A stretch of 64,000 bases of DNA from the NCBI GenBank assembly GCA_029260655.1, contig JAJDCU010000001.1, positions 1-64,000 of the forward strand, written 5' to 3'. The position numbers and the translations under genes are program-made. How positions within the stretch are numbered: the stretch's first letter is position 1; each line of letters begins with the position of its first letter. This document shows, in pieces, positions 42,231 through 51,074 of the stretch. The DNA comes from Phycisphaeraceae bacterium (GTDB lineage: Bacteria; Planctomycetota; Phycisphaerae; Phycisphaerales; Phycisphaeraceae). A model generated the notes under the pieces. It made no database searches. It was not told where the DNA came from and saw only the letters and a list, made by a program, of their open reading frames with translations.

Positions 42231-42304
42231 CCTCTGGCTTCGCCAGGGGATTGAATCACATATAGCTCAAGAGACCCGCACTCGATGCGATCCCCCGGTT
42301 TCAC
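42231..42304. terminator. Two hairpins between convergent genes
   Basis: CCTCTGGC-TTC-GCCAGGGG (8-bp stem including G-U pairs) and CCCCC-GGTTTCACA-GGGGG lie between the convergent genes ending at 42190 and 42347. The second is followed by a T-rich GGCTTTTGGTTGG. Probable terminators for both directions. Confidence 0.55.
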
Positions 42305-42346
42305 AGGGGGTTCAGGGGCTTTTGGTTGGTTTGAGTCAGCGGTCTT

Positions 42347-43231
42347 CTACCGCGTCCCGTAAGGGCTTTTCGACGGCGTGATCCCGCTGACGTTGGGTGA
42401 GCCGGCGCCCGCGCCGGTTGGGATGGCGATTCTGGCTCGGTCCGTGACCGTGGGGATGCCGATCTGCTTGTGGACGTACCGCGGGGCGTTGACGATCAGC
42501 CGGCCGTCGTAAAACCAGATCGTCGCCGTACCGCCGTTAACCTGCCAGACGTCCGGCTCGACCGTGTTGATGATCAGGTCGGCAAACTCCTGGCCTCGCT
42601 CGCTGCGGGTGAGTTGTTCCTGATCGTCTTCTTCATCGCTGTCGGAAAAGAGACTCGAAGAACTGCCGCCGCCGCCACCGCTGTTGGTGTTGCTCAGGGC
42701 CTCGGTGAGGTCGAAGCTGGGGGCGTCGTTGAAGTGGGGGATCTGCACGACCATGTCGGACACGTCGTACACACGGATCACCGGGAAGCGGTTGGCCTGG
42801 TGCTTGGTCATGACATGGATGTACCAGGGAGTGACCTCGTAAATCAGTTCGACTTCGGTCGAGGCCTGACGGATCACCGCGTTAAGCAGCAGGCTGGCGG
42901 GTACCGTCTGCAGGTCCAACGTGATCGGCTGCTCGGGGTCGATGCCCTCCAGCTCCATCGCGTTCCAGTCGATCACCATCGGCACGCCGGTCGTCGTGGA
43001 CCACCAGTTGAAGACCGTGCGTGCTTGCGTGTGGTCGAAGAACACTTCGGGGATGATCGTCGCCATCCTCACCGGGATATGCAGGGCGTCTTCCGCCTGC
43101 TGCTGGTCTTGCTCAGCCCGTTGCCGGTCCTGCTCGCGGATCGCATCGATCCGGTCTTGCAAGCGCTGGGCCTGCGCGCCGGACGCAAGCGATAGGACGC
43201 CGATGCACGCGAAAACCAGCATACGCTTCAT
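42347..43231 (-). CDS. Secreted secretin-N-domain-like protein
   Basis: 294 residues from MKRMLVFACIGVLSLASG (AAGGAG upstream); the 809-residue track ORF merely joins it to a shadow of the AI-2E gene. The signal peptide is followed by a charged Gln/Arg/Asp coiled coil (RIDAIREQDRQRAEQDQQQA). A compact domain, ITLDLQTVPASLLLNAVIRQ with YEVTPWYIHVMTKHQANRF, resembles secretin/TonB short N-terminal (STN) domains. A Gly/Ser spacer (NSGGGGGSSSS) precedes DLIINTVEPDVWQVNGGTAT and GRLIVNAPRYVHKQI. Similar secretin-like fragments are common in planctomycetes; without the pore domain the role is unclear. Divergent layout none: same strand as the transporter upstream. Confidence 0.75.
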   Translation of the reverse strand: MKRMLVFACIGVLSLASGAQAQRLQDRIDAIREQDRQRAEQDQQQAEDALHIPVRMATIIPEVFFDHTQARTVFNWWSTTTGVPMVIDWNAMELEGIDPEQPITLDLQTVPASLLLNAVIRQASTEVELIYEVTPWYIHVMTKHQANRFPVIRVYDVSDMVVQIPHFNDAPSFDLTEALSNTNSGGGGGSSSSLFSDSDEEDDQEQLTRSERGQEFADLIINTVEPDVWQVNGGTATIWFYDGRLIVNAPRYVHKQIGIPTVTDRARIAIPTGAGAGSPNVSGITPSKSPYGTR

Positions 43232-43350
43232 CGCAGGCTCCTTGTGTTGTGAATGCGTCCAGCCTCGGGGCTCCCGACGGGTTGGCCGGGTGAGGCTCAT
43301 ACTATGATACGCCCGCCAGGTCCTCGTGGGAAGCAAAATCCCGGCCGGGC

Positions 43351-44700
43351 TCAGGCCGTGGGTGTTTCGGTTTTCCCGGCATCGACGCCGGCCGCCAGTG
43401 CCCGCAAACGCGGCAGGAGCATGTCGCGCGCCAGGATCTTCAGACACGCCGCCGCCGGGATGGCGATCAGCATCCCCAGCAGCCCCGCCAGCGCCCCGCC
43501 GACCATCACCGCAAGCAGCACCGATACAGGGTCCAGGTCCGTCGCCTTGCCCTGCACGATCGGCTCGACCACCCAGCCGTCCAGGAGTTGAGCGGCCATG
43601 TAGACCACGGTTGGCCAGATGAGTACCCAGACGGTGAAGCCGCCGCCTGCCACATGGTCGACGACCGCCAGGATCAGCGCCGCCAGGAACCCGAACACCG
43701 CCGCGAACGGGACCAGGTTCAACACACCTGAAAGCACACCAAGCAGCAGCCAGTACCGCACGTCCGCCATCCACCAGCCGATGCTCAACACCACAGCCAT
43801 GACCGCCGCCTGAATCAACCTGCCGCGGATAAACGCCGACACCGACCGGTCCATCCGCACGAGCACGGCCAACACCTCCTGGCGGTGGCTCGATGGGATA
43901 AACGGCACGAACCAGCCGATCAACGAATCCAGCTTCCAACTGAAGAAGAAGAAGCAGAACCCGATGATGACCGCGGACAGCGCGATGTAGCTGGTGATGT
44001 TGATCGCCGAACCGACCACCCCCACGCCGACGTCCAGCGAGGTCAGCACGAACCCGGCTACCTGTGCCCAGTCCAGCTTGCTTAGCCAGTTGGCGGCCGA
44101 CGCGAGCAACTCCTTGGCGCGCTCCGGGTCCAGGGCCTGCTCGAGGATCAGACGCACGTCCGGCAGGGAGCTTGTCGCTTGGGGTGAGTCGTCCGCGTCG
44201 GCGGCTTGGGTATCCCCGGCCGTCTGTTCCACGGGCCCGTTTTCGGTGATGGGCTTTGTCGCCTCTTCGGTGACGGGCTGGGGTTGTGGGTCCTCCCCGG
44301 CCTGGTCCGGGCCAGCATCGCCGTCCGCGTTTGTCTCGATCAGTTGGCTGATCTGTTTGGGGTACTGCTTGGCCTTGTGCAGAAGGTCCACGCCCTGGGA
44401 GATCAGCGGCGGCAGCACGATCAACAGGACCATGCCCACGATGAACACGGCGGCGAGCATCACCGCGGACGTCCCGGCCCACCTCGGCAGCTTGAGTCTG
44501 CGGTGTCCCCAGGTCACAACCGGGTTGATGACGTACGCCAGGCCCAGCGCGACCACCACCGGCAGCAGCACCGGCCGCAGCGCATAGACCAGCCCCAGCA
44601 GCCAGGGCAGCACCAGGGACGCCACGACCAGCAGCAGCAGCGCCCCGAGCAGGTATTGGAACCAGCGTCGGTGCCAGATCGGTGGGGGGGCTTGGGTCAT
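43351..44700 (-). CDS. AI-2E-family (PerM/TqsA-like) transporter
   Basis: 449 residues from MTQAPPPIWHRRWF, with AGGAAAGG upstream. About seven or eight helices in the family order: YLLGALLLLVVASLVLPWLL, VLLPVVVALGLAYVINPVV, GTSAVMLAAVFIVGMVLLIV; then a ~100-residue extracytoplasmic segment with Gln/Asp/Pro-rich insertion (EDPQPQPVTEEATKPITENG), then the pore end VYWLLLGVLSGVLNLVPFAA-like region and MVGGALAGLLGMLIAIPAAA. Family members export AI-2 or other small molecules or antiport Na+/H+. The substrate here is unknown. Confidence 0.9.
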   Translation of the reverse strand: MTQAPPPIWHRRWFQYLLGALLLLVVASLVLPWLLGLVYALRPVLLPVVVALGLAYVINPVVTWGHRRLKLPRWAGTSAVMLAAVFIVGMVLLIVLPPLISQGVDLLHKAKQYPKQISQLIETNADGDAGPDQAGEDPQPQPVTEEATKPITENGPVEQTAGDTQAADADDSPQATSSLPDVRLILEQALDPERAKELLASAANWLSKLDWAQVAGFVLTSLDVGVGVVGSAINITSYIALSAVIIGFCFFFFSWKLDSLIGWFVPFIPSSHRQEVLAVLVRMDRSVSAFIRGRLIQAAVMAVVLSIGWWMADVRYWLLLGVLSGVLNLVPFAAVFGFLAALILAVVDHVAGGGFTVWVLIWPTVVYMAAQLLDGWVVEPIVQGKATDLDPVSVLLAVMVGGALAGLLGMLIAIPAAACLKILARDMLLPRLRALAAGVDAGKTETPTA

Positions 44701-44798
44701 CCTTGACCTTTCCTGGTAGGCGTAGCGAGACACACCCGGCTAAGGCGGGGCCCTTGCCTTGGGGTATGTCGGCCAACCAGGCGCTTGGGGTTTGGTTT

Positions 44799-45206
44799 TT
44801 AGGGGTTTTCGCTGAGCATCAGCGCGTCGTCGAACGCCTTGTCGAAGCTGAATACATCGACAAAATCCTCGATCGTGTCTTCCTGGGTCTTGTGCATCAG
44901 CTCGGCGTCAACCATGGCGAAGACGATCCAGCCGAAGTCCTCGCTTTGGTGGATGCGCCAACGTGCCAGCACGCCGCGCGCCAGCAGGCCGTACTCACGA
45001 CGGGCAAAGTCGCGCAGCCCGATGCACAGCTGCTGCCCGGAGACGTGCCGGCTGCTGTGTTCCTCGGTGTCGATCAGCGCGGCGCGCGCCGTCGATTCGC
45101 CGTGCGTCCGGCGGACCGTGAAGTCCAGCCCGCGCTGCACGAACAGGAAAGCGCCCACCGGGTATCCGCTTTTCTCTGCGACGTGTTGGAGGCTTTTGTA
45201 TGGCAC
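44799..45206 (-). CDS. Minf_1886-family protein
   Basis: 135 residues matching the small Minf_1886 family in length and motifs: YPVGAFLFVQRGLDFTV near the N-terminus, then HVSGQQLCIGLRDFARREYG, ARGVLARWRIHQSEDFGWIV, FAMVDAELMHKTQEDTIEDF and a final FSFDKAFDDAL. Widespread in the Planctomycetes-Verrucomicrobia group, function unknown. Predicted soluble and helical. Same strand as the next gene. Confidence 0.88.
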   Translation of the reverse strand: MPYKSLQHVAEKSGYPVGAFLFVQRGLDFTVRRTHGESTARAALIDTEEHSSRHVSGQQLCIGLRDFARREYGLLARGVLARWRIHQSEDFGWIVFAMVDAELMHKTQEDTIEDFVDVFSFDKAFDDALMLSENP

Positions 45207-45323
45207 CGTCTCACCCTGGGGGTAATCTACTTGTCCGCATCAATACAACTCCCCGGCCCGTAAGCATATTCCCCCAACGCCCGCCGGGCCAGTGCCCGCG
45301 GCGTTTGGGCCGGCCGATCCCGC

Positions 45324-46016
45324 TTAGAACCCGCCCATCCGCATGTTTTCTAGCGATGGCGGGAACGGGTACCGGGCGTACACCCCGGTCGGGGCCGACT
45401 CCCACATCCACGGAGCGGGGTACACATCCCCGTGGAAGCCCGACTCGTGCATCGTCCGCAGCACGGTCTCAAAGCTCGGTTCCTGCCCGTGCTCGTCGAC
45501 CAGGGCGTTGGCGTGGGCGCCCAGGAAAGAGACCGCAGCGACCGGCATCCGGTGGGGCTTTCGCCGGATCATTTCCGAAACGACCGCGAACCCGTGCACC
45601 AGGTCGTTCAGCGTCAGGTGGTCGCGGTTGGTCGGCCTAAGCAGGCCCAGCACCTCGATCGTATCCATGTCGAACTTGATCACCGTTACCGATTCGCGGT
45701 GGGCGAACATCTTTGTGTGCGTCGTGATCGACTGCATGTCCCACTGGCTGGTCGGGACGATCTCTGCCAGCTTGCTGATGATCCCGTGGCTGTTGTCTTC
45801 AGCATTAACCGCGCAGACGATCGAGCGGTACCGCCCGGCGACCACGTCGTCCAGCAGGTGCTGGCCCCACATGATCCGGATCCGAGGGGTCTTGTCCTCT
45901 GTCTTACTCGGTCGGCCGTCCGGCAGAACGACCAGACGCTCCTGGACCGCCTCGTCGACCATTAATTGGTCGCCGTCGCCGTCGTAGATCCGTGAGGTTG
46001 TCGTTTTGGTTGTCAT
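45324..46016 (-). CDS. Conserved-looking hypothetical soluble protein
   Basis: 230 residues; ATG with AAGGAAGG upstream. No signal peptide or membrane helix. The composition and length are those of a cytoplasmic enzyme-like protein; notable segments are RIRIMWGQHLLDDVVAGRYR, AHRESVTVIKFDMDTIEVLG and PSFETVLRTMHESGFHGDVY. The frame is well supported by the SD and GC3. I recognise no family. Upstream of Minf_1886 on the same strand (117-bp gap), so possibly co-transcribed. Confidence 0.75.
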   Translation of the reverse strand: MTTKTTTSRIYDGDGDQLMVDEAVQERLVVLPDGRPSKTEDKTPRIRIMWGQHLLDDVVAGRYRSIVCAVNAEDNSHGIISKLAEIVPTSQWDMQSITTHTKMFAHRESVTVIKFDMDTIEVLGLLRPTNRDHLTLNDLVHGFAVVSEMIRRKPHRMPVAAVSFLGAHANALVDEHGQEPSFETVLRTMHESGFHGDVYPAPWMWESAPTGVYARYPFPPSLENMRMGGF

Positions 46017-46163
46017 CGAGATACCTTCCTTAGCGGGGTCGCACCAATGGGATTATAGCGTAACCTCGCCGGTATGTGGCCTGTTGTGGCCTGTTGTGAC
46101 CTGGGCGGGGGCCTATTAGGATGCGGGCCGTGAACCTGATCGACCCCTTCTGGGCGCACCTTC

Positions 46164-47027
46164 ATGAAGCTGATCCAGGACCTGCCCCCGATTAACCCGG
46201 CCGTGCTGCACCGGCGGCGCGAGCGCGTCTTCCTGGTCATGGCAGGGCTCTTCCTGGGCACGCTGGCGATGCTGAATATCCTGGGGATCAGCCGGTTCAT
46301 CGTCCTGGCAAGCTGGGGGGATGTGGACGGGCAGACCCTGTTTCAGTGGGGCGTGCCCAATTTTCACAACAATGCCTGGGTCTTCGCCGTCGCCGTGGGC
46401 GTGCTGCCGTATCCCCTGACCTTCCTGTGCACCGACCTGATCAGCGAGTTCTACGGCCGAAAGCGCGCCAACTTCGTGGTCTGGGTTGGCCTTCTTCTGA
46501 ACCTTTGGGTGATGCTTATCTTGTGGATCGGGGGGTCGTTGCCCGGGTTCGAGACCATCGACCCGGCGACCGGGCTGCCTGCGGTCGATGAGGCGGGCAA
46601 CCTCCCCGTTTTTTTCCAGGTCCGCACACTCGCCTTCGGCGCGGTCGCTGCGTCGATGATCGCCTACCTCGTCGCACAGTTCGTCGATGTCTACGTCTTC
46701 CACTTCTGGAAGCGCTTGACCGGGGGCAAGCACCTGTGGCTGCGCAACAACGGCAGCACGATGGTCAGTCAGATGGTCGATACCGTCGCCGTGATCCTGG
46801 TCACCCATTTTTACGCCCACGCGCTGCCGCTGCCGCCGGAGGGCAGATCGTTGGCGCTGCACCTGTCACTGTTCATCGCGACCGGGTACGCGTTCAAGTT
46901 CATCGTGGCGCTGTTGGATACGCCGATCATTTACCTGGCCGTACATCTATTGAGGGGCTACCTGCGGATCGACCCGACCATAGAGCACGCCGCGGATGCG
47001 GAAGAGGTTGCCCTGTTCTCTAAGTAG
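46164..47027 (+). CDS. Queuosine precursor transporter (YhhQ/Vut_1 family)
   Basis: 287 residues. Six membrane helices with the family blocks: LFLGTLAMLNILGISRFIVL, VGVLPYPLTFLCTDLISEFYG then RKRANFVVWVGLL, and late SMIAYLVAQFVDVYVFHFW plus GSTMVSQMVDTVAVILVTHF. YhhQ imports preQ0/preQ1 for tRNA queuosine. This pairs functionally with queA (38.3 kb), though not in the same operon. The loop after helix 3 (GGSLPGFETIDPATGLPAVD) is longer than usual. Confidence 0.92.
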   Translation: MKLIQDLPPINPAVLHRRRERVFLVMAGLFLGTLAMLNILGISRFIVLASWGDVDGQTLFQWGVPNFHNNAWVFAVAVGVLPYPLTFLCTDLISEFYGRKRANFVVWVGLLLNLWVMLILWIGGSLPGFETIDPATGLPAVDEAGNLPVFFQVRTLAFGAVAASMIAYLVAQFVDVYVFHFWKRLTGGKHLWLRNNGSTMVSQMVDTVAVILVTHFYAHALPLPPEGRSLALHLSLFIATGYAFKFIVALLDTPIIYLAVHLLRGYLRIDPTIEHAADAEEVALFSK

Positions 47028-47065
47028 AATCTGGCCGACGGTGTCATCGACGAAAGAGAAGAGTC

Positions 47066-47554
47066 ATGAGTGGCGTACGCATCAGAAAAGCAGTGCCGGA
47101 AGATGCGGGCCAACTCGCGGATTTGGCACACGAGCTTAACCTCTTCCACGACGACGATACGAGGCCATCTTCAGTATTACTCCGGGATCATTGGGAATAT
47201 TTCGAGGCTTTAGTCGCGGAAACGGCGGACCGGAGATTAGTTGGTTACGCCGCAGGTTACGGCACGTTTCAGTTTCACACAGCCACGCCTGGTTTTGAAA
47301 TTCAGAATATTGCCGTTGGAGGTGATTTCCGCAGGACGGGTATCGGCCGGAAACTTATGGAGGGGTTGATTCTCGAGAAATACGCGGTTGGCATACGGAA
47401 ATTCACACTCGGCGTTGAATGTGTAAACGAATCGGCCCGCGCTTTCTATAGAGCACTGGGTTTTGTCGAGCGAGATTTTGGATCCGCGAAACGTTGCTAC
47501 CTGCGAGATAGGGAACTCGACCAGTTCCTTGAGAGGCTTAAAACCGAGCAGTGA
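47066..47554 (+). CDS. GNAT-family N-acetyltransferase
   Basis: 162 residues. The N-terminal strand IRKAVPEDAGQLADLAHELN, motif A with the acetyl-CoA loop in FRRTGIGRKLMEGLI, and motif B ECVNESARAFYRALGFVERD identify the fold. Substrate unknown. Its codon use and GC are lower than neighbours, hinting at horizontal gain. It ends four bases into the following ORF of the track, but the real start of the cyclo-ligase is 33 bp downstream. Confidence 0.88.
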   Translation: MSGVRIRKAVPEDAGQLADLAHELNLFHDDDTRPSSVLLRDHWEYFEALVAETADRRLVGYAAGYGTFQFHTATPGFEIQNIAVGGDFRRTGIGRKLMEGLILEKYAVGIRKFTLGVECVNESARAFYRALGFVERDFGSAKRCYLRDRELDQFLERLKTEQ

Positions 47555-47586
47555 CACCGGTTCGTCGACCGGGGGGCAAACACAGC

Positions 47587-48159
47587 ATGCCGCAGACCAA
47601 ACAACAACTCCGCATCGAGATGAAAGCCCGCCGCGCCGCCATGTCGGCCGATGAGGTCGCAATCGCATCTGGCGCGATCCGCCGGCGCGTGCTCGATCTT
47701 GATCAACTCCGCGATGCCCGCTGCGTTTTCACCTATGTCTCGATCCATAACGAGCCGGACACACGCAAATTGATCCACGACCTGCTCGCCGCCGGTAAGC
47801 GTGTCAGCGTCCCGCGCCTGGGCCCCGACGGCCTGATGCAAGCCCACCAGATCGACAGCCTCGACGACCTGCTACCTGCTGGCCCGGACCAGTTCGGTAT
47901 CCCCGTCCCCGCGTCTGACTCACCCATCGAGCCACATCCTGGGGTCGCCCTGGTCCCCGGCCTCGCCTTCACCGAAGCCGGCAACCGCCTGGGCCTAGGC
48001 GGCGGCCATTACGACCGCTACCTCGCCAATCACCCGGGCACGCTCGCCATCGGCCTGTGCTTCGGCTGGCAGGTAGTAAACACACTGCCCGCCGAATCCC
48101 ACGACCAGCCGATCCAGATGCTGGTTACCGACAGCCGTGTGATACCATGTTGCGGCTGA
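47587..48159 (+). CDS. 5-formyltetrahydrofolate cyclo-ligase
   Basis: 190 residues from MPQTKQQLRIEMKARRAAM, the typical start. The phosphate/ATP-binding signature GLAFTEAGNRLGLGGGHYDR is complete, with YVSIHNEPDTRKLIHDLLA earlier. It converts 5-formyl-THF to 5,10-methenyl-THF with ATP. Just downstream of the GNAT gene and upstream of a secreted protein, all on the plus strand. Confidence 0.94.
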   Translation: MPQTKQQLRIEMKARRAAMSADEVAIASGAIRRRVLDLDQLRDARCVFTYVSIHNEPDTRKLIHDLLAAGKRVSVPRLGPDGLMQAHQIDSLDDLLPAGPDQFGIPVPASDSPIEPHPGVALVPGLAFTEAGNRLGLGGGHYDRYLANHPGTLAIGLCFGWQVVNTLPAESHDQPIQMLVTDSRVIPCCG

Positions 48160-48189
48160 CATCTCATAATCGCCGACCGGGAGGCAACC

Positions 48190-49701
48190 ATGCCCAGATC
48201 CATCCTGCTTGTCCTCGTGTTCTTACTGACCGCTGTGCCCGCCTTTGCCGAAGTCCCGTTGGAGATCGGCCCGGACACCACCGTCATCGACGGCCCGATC
48301 AACCCCGACGGCACCATCAACTACCTCGCCTACCTCAACGAAAAACTCAGCGAAGGCGTCACCCCCGAAAACAACTTCGCGGTGGATGTGGCGCTGACGA
48401 TGGGCGAAGACGCCTGGCCGAGCGAGGCGCTTCGGGAGAAGGTGATGAAAGGCCTGGGGATCAAGATGCCGGCGGACGGTCCGTTCTTCGTGAGATTCCC
48501 ATTATTCTTAGGCGGTAAAGACGTCAAGAGGACGCCCGACGGCCGAGGATGGGATCGGGTGTATGACGCGAGCGAAGGGCCGTGGACCGCTGAGCAATAC
48601 CCCGAAGTGAAACACTGGCTCAATGAGCAGGACCAAGCTCTCGATCGGATCGTAGAAAGTGTCAACCAAAAGGACCGGTACTACTTCCCGTTGGTCGTCT
48701 CGGAAGAAAACCCCGAAGCGATCGAGATGGCGCTATTGCCGTGGTTAAGCCAATTACGAAGTATCGCTCGGAGCCTCAAAGCTCGAGCCGAGTGGAATAT
48801 CGCCGCCGGCGAGTTGGACAATGCCTGGTCTGATGTGCAGGCGATGCACCGGATGGCGAATCATACGATGCGCGAGTCTCACATAGTCTCTTGGCTGGTA
48901 GGTGTGTCGATCCACAATATGGCACTTAGTGTTGTGGATGATGTCCTATCGAGCGATCGGCTTACAGCCCGGTTTGCCAAGCGTGCCATTGCCGATTCCC
49001 GATCGACAGCGATTCTGCCAGACATCGTTGTTCAGTTGGATGTGGGGTCTCGGCTGGGATCGTTGGACGCATTGCTGCATTGCTGGAAAGGGCGCGGTGG
49101 CGTGTTCGAGTTGTCTGAACCAACTTATTCACTCATGGCCAAAGATGGATTCGACCCCAACGTCACGCTGGGGGAAAGCAATCGCCAGATGGATAGACTC
49201 ATCGAGGCTGCCGGGATACCTGATCCCCGACTCCGTATCCAGGCGATGGATCAGATCGATAAAGAAATTGGTGAGTTGTACCTACATGCGATCGCCATGC
49301 TTGGGGGCGATGTTAAGGCGATCGCTGCAATACGAAACCAGATGCTAGAGGGTAATGTCTATACGGTCGCGGCGACGTATCTTTTCCTGGGGCAGACGTT
49401 CGTCAGGCCCGCGCCGGTGGTTCGCGTTCAGGTGGCGGCGCAGATGCGTCTACAACTCCAGCCGGTCGCCCTCGCCATCGGTGGCTACCACGCGGAACAC
49501 GGCGACTATCCGCCGAACCTAAACGCACTCGCCCCCGAGTACCTCGACAGCCTGCCGATCGACTTCGCTACAGGTGAGTTGCCTGTTTACCGCGTCGAAG
49601 ACGGAGCGGCGGTCGTCTACAGCCTCGGGACCGACCTGGAAGACGACGGCGGGGCGGACGGGCATCCAGACGGCGACATCGTTTTCCGTATCGAACGTTG
49701 A
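48190..49701 (+). CDS. Secreted hypothetical protein with pseudopilin-like C-terminal block
   Basis: 503 residues; ATG with GGGAGG upstream. Signal peptide (LLVLVFLLTAVPAFA). The body is mostly helical (VKHWLNEQDQALDRIVESVN; SLKARAEWNIAAGELDNAWS) with no known domain. The C-terminus, LALAIGGYHAEHGDYPPNLN followed by LAPEYLDSLPIDFATGELPV and YSLGTDLEDDGG, matches the end of type II secretion pseudopilins (GspG-like), a fusion typical of planctomycete secreted proteins. The stretch 48.9-49.4 kb has lower GC. Confidence 0.75.
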   Translation: MPRSILLVLVFLLTAVPAFAEVPLEIGPDTTVIDGPINPDGTINYLAYLNEKLSEGVTPENNFAVDVALTMGEDAWPSEALREKVMKGLGIKMPADGPFFVRFPLFLGGKDVKRTPDGRGWDRVYDASEGPWTAEQYPEVKHWLNEQDQALDRIVESVNQKDRYYFPLVVSEENPEAIEMALLPWLSQLRSIARSLKARAEWNIAAGELDNAWSDVQAMHRMANHTMRESHIVSWLVGVSIHNMALSVVDDVLSSDRLTARFAKRAIADSRSTAILPDIVVQLDVGSRLGSLDALLHCWKGRGGVFELSEPTYSLMAKDGFDPNVTLGESNRQMDRLIEAAGIPDPRLRIQAMDQIDKEIGELYLHAIAMLGGDVKAIAAIRNQMLEGNVYTVAATYLFLGQTFVRPAPVVRVQVAAQMRLQLQPVALAIGGYHAEHGDYPPNLNALAPEYLDSLPIDFATGELPVYRVEDGAAVVYSLGTDLEDDGGADGHPDGDIVFRIER

Positions 49702-49857
49702 ACTCACAGCACACCTTGCGTGCGCTGCGAAAGCGTCTCAAATCCTGTGCATCCGAGCCATATCCCTTCTTTGCCGGTTTGAGTGTTCGGCGGTACCCTA
49801 TGCGCGCGGTGGCCGTCACCGTTTCCTTTATGGTTCTAACCGATTGAGGCACAGACG

Positions 49858-51048
49858 ATGTTCGACGCTATCCAACCCGCTCCGCCCGACGCGATCCTGG
49901 GGCTGACCGAGGCTTTTAACAAGGACGATCGGCCGGGGAAAGTTAACCTGGGCGTAGGTGTCTATAAGGACGCTTCGGGCAAGACGCCGGTGCTGGCTAC
50001 CGTGAAGGAGGCCGAGCGTCGGCTGGTCGAGACCGAGCCAACCAAGAGCTATAAGCCGATCGACGGCGACCCGGCGTATGGTGCGTGCGTGCAGTCGATG
50101 CTGTTCGGCGCGGGCCATGCGGTCATCGCCGACAAGCGCGCCGCGACCAGCCACACCCCCGGCGGGACCGGCGCGTTGCGCGTCGCGGGAGACTACCTGC
50201 ACGCGAACCACCCCGGCGCCACGCTCTGGCTCAGCGACGAGACCTGGCCCAACCACCCATCGGTCTTCGAGGCCGCCGAAGTTCCGATGAAACGCTACGG
50301 CTACTTCGACAAGGCGACCGGTGGCCTGAACTTCGACGCGATGCTGGAGGACCTGTCCAAGGCTTCGTCGGGGGACGTCGTGCTGTTGCACGGTTGCTGC
50401 CACAACCCCACCGGCGTGGACCTGAGCGCCGAGCAATGGGCCAAGGCCGGTGACCTGTTTGCTCAGAAGGGCCTGCTTCCGCTGGTGGACTTCGCCTATC
50501 AGGGGTTTGCACAGGGGATCGAAGAAGACGCGCAGGGCTTGAGGGCGCTCGCCGCGAAGGTGCCTGAGTTGATCGTCTGCGGCAGCTTCTCGAAGAACTT
50601 CGGGCTCTACAACGAGCGGGTCGGCTCGCTAACGTTTGTTGCCGGCTCGGCCGATACCGCCAAAGCGGTGCAGAGCCAGGTCAAGGCCCGCATCCGCCGC
50701 AATTACTCCAACCCCCCGGCGCACGGCGGGGCGATTGTCTCGACTATTCTCAACGACGACGCCCTGACCGCGCAGTGGCATGGCGAGCTGGCCGAGATGC
50801 GCGACCGGATCAACGGCATGCGCAGCCTGTTCGTCCAGACGCTCGCCGACAAGGGTGCGACTCAGGATTTCTCGTTTATCACCCGGCAGCGCGGGATGTT
50901 CAGCTACTCCGGCCTGAACAAGGACCAGGTCGGGCAGCTCCGAGATAAGCACGCGGTCTACATCGTCGGGTCAGGGCGGATCAACGTCGCCGGTTTGACC
51001 GAGATGAACATGGACTATCTCTGTGAGGCGATCGTCGAGGTGCTATAG
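49858..51048 (+). CDS. Aromatic/aspartate aminotransferase (class I, AspC/TyrB-like)
   Basis: 396 residues. MFDAIQPAPPDAILGLTEAF and KVNLGVGVYKDASGKTPVL are the family start. SHTPGGTGALRVAGDYL, the HGCCHNPTGVD block, VDFAYQGFAQGIEED and the PLP lysine in CGSFSKNFGLYNERVGSLTF are present, with the Arg near the end in GSGRINVAGL. It interconverts aspartate or aromatic amino acids with their oxo acids using PLP. Aryl oxo acids would be substrates of the oxidoreductase at 16 kb, but that link is inference. Confidence 0.92.
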   Translation: MFDAIQPAPPDAILGLTEAFNKDDRPGKVNLGVGVYKDASGKTPVLATVKEAERRLVETEPTKSYKPIDGDPAYGACVQSMLFGAGHAVIADKRAATSHTPGGTGALRVAGDYLHANHPGATLWLSDETWPNHPSVFEAAEVPMKRYGYFDKATGGLNFDAMLEDLSKASSGDVVLLHGCCHNPTGVDLSAEQWAKAGDLFAQKGLLPLVDFAYQGFAQGIEEDAQGLRALAAKVPELIVCGSFSKNFGLYNERVGSLTFVAGSADTAKAVQSQVKARIRRNYSNPPAHGGAIVSTILNDDALTAQWHGELAEMRDRINGMRSLFVQTLADKGATQDFSFITRQRGMFSYSGLNKDQVGQLRDKHAVYIVGSGRINVAGLTEMNMDYLCEAIVEVL

Positions 51049-51074
51049 CACACCGTCTGACTGAGTGATGCTTT

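Noticed and set aside
42347-44776. 809-residue minus-strand ORF as a single large protein
   Set aside because: Its first ~500 residues are an out-of-frame Gly/Arg/Ala-rich shadow of the AI-2E transporter; only the end from MKRMLVFACIGV, with its own SD and signal peptide, is a real protein.
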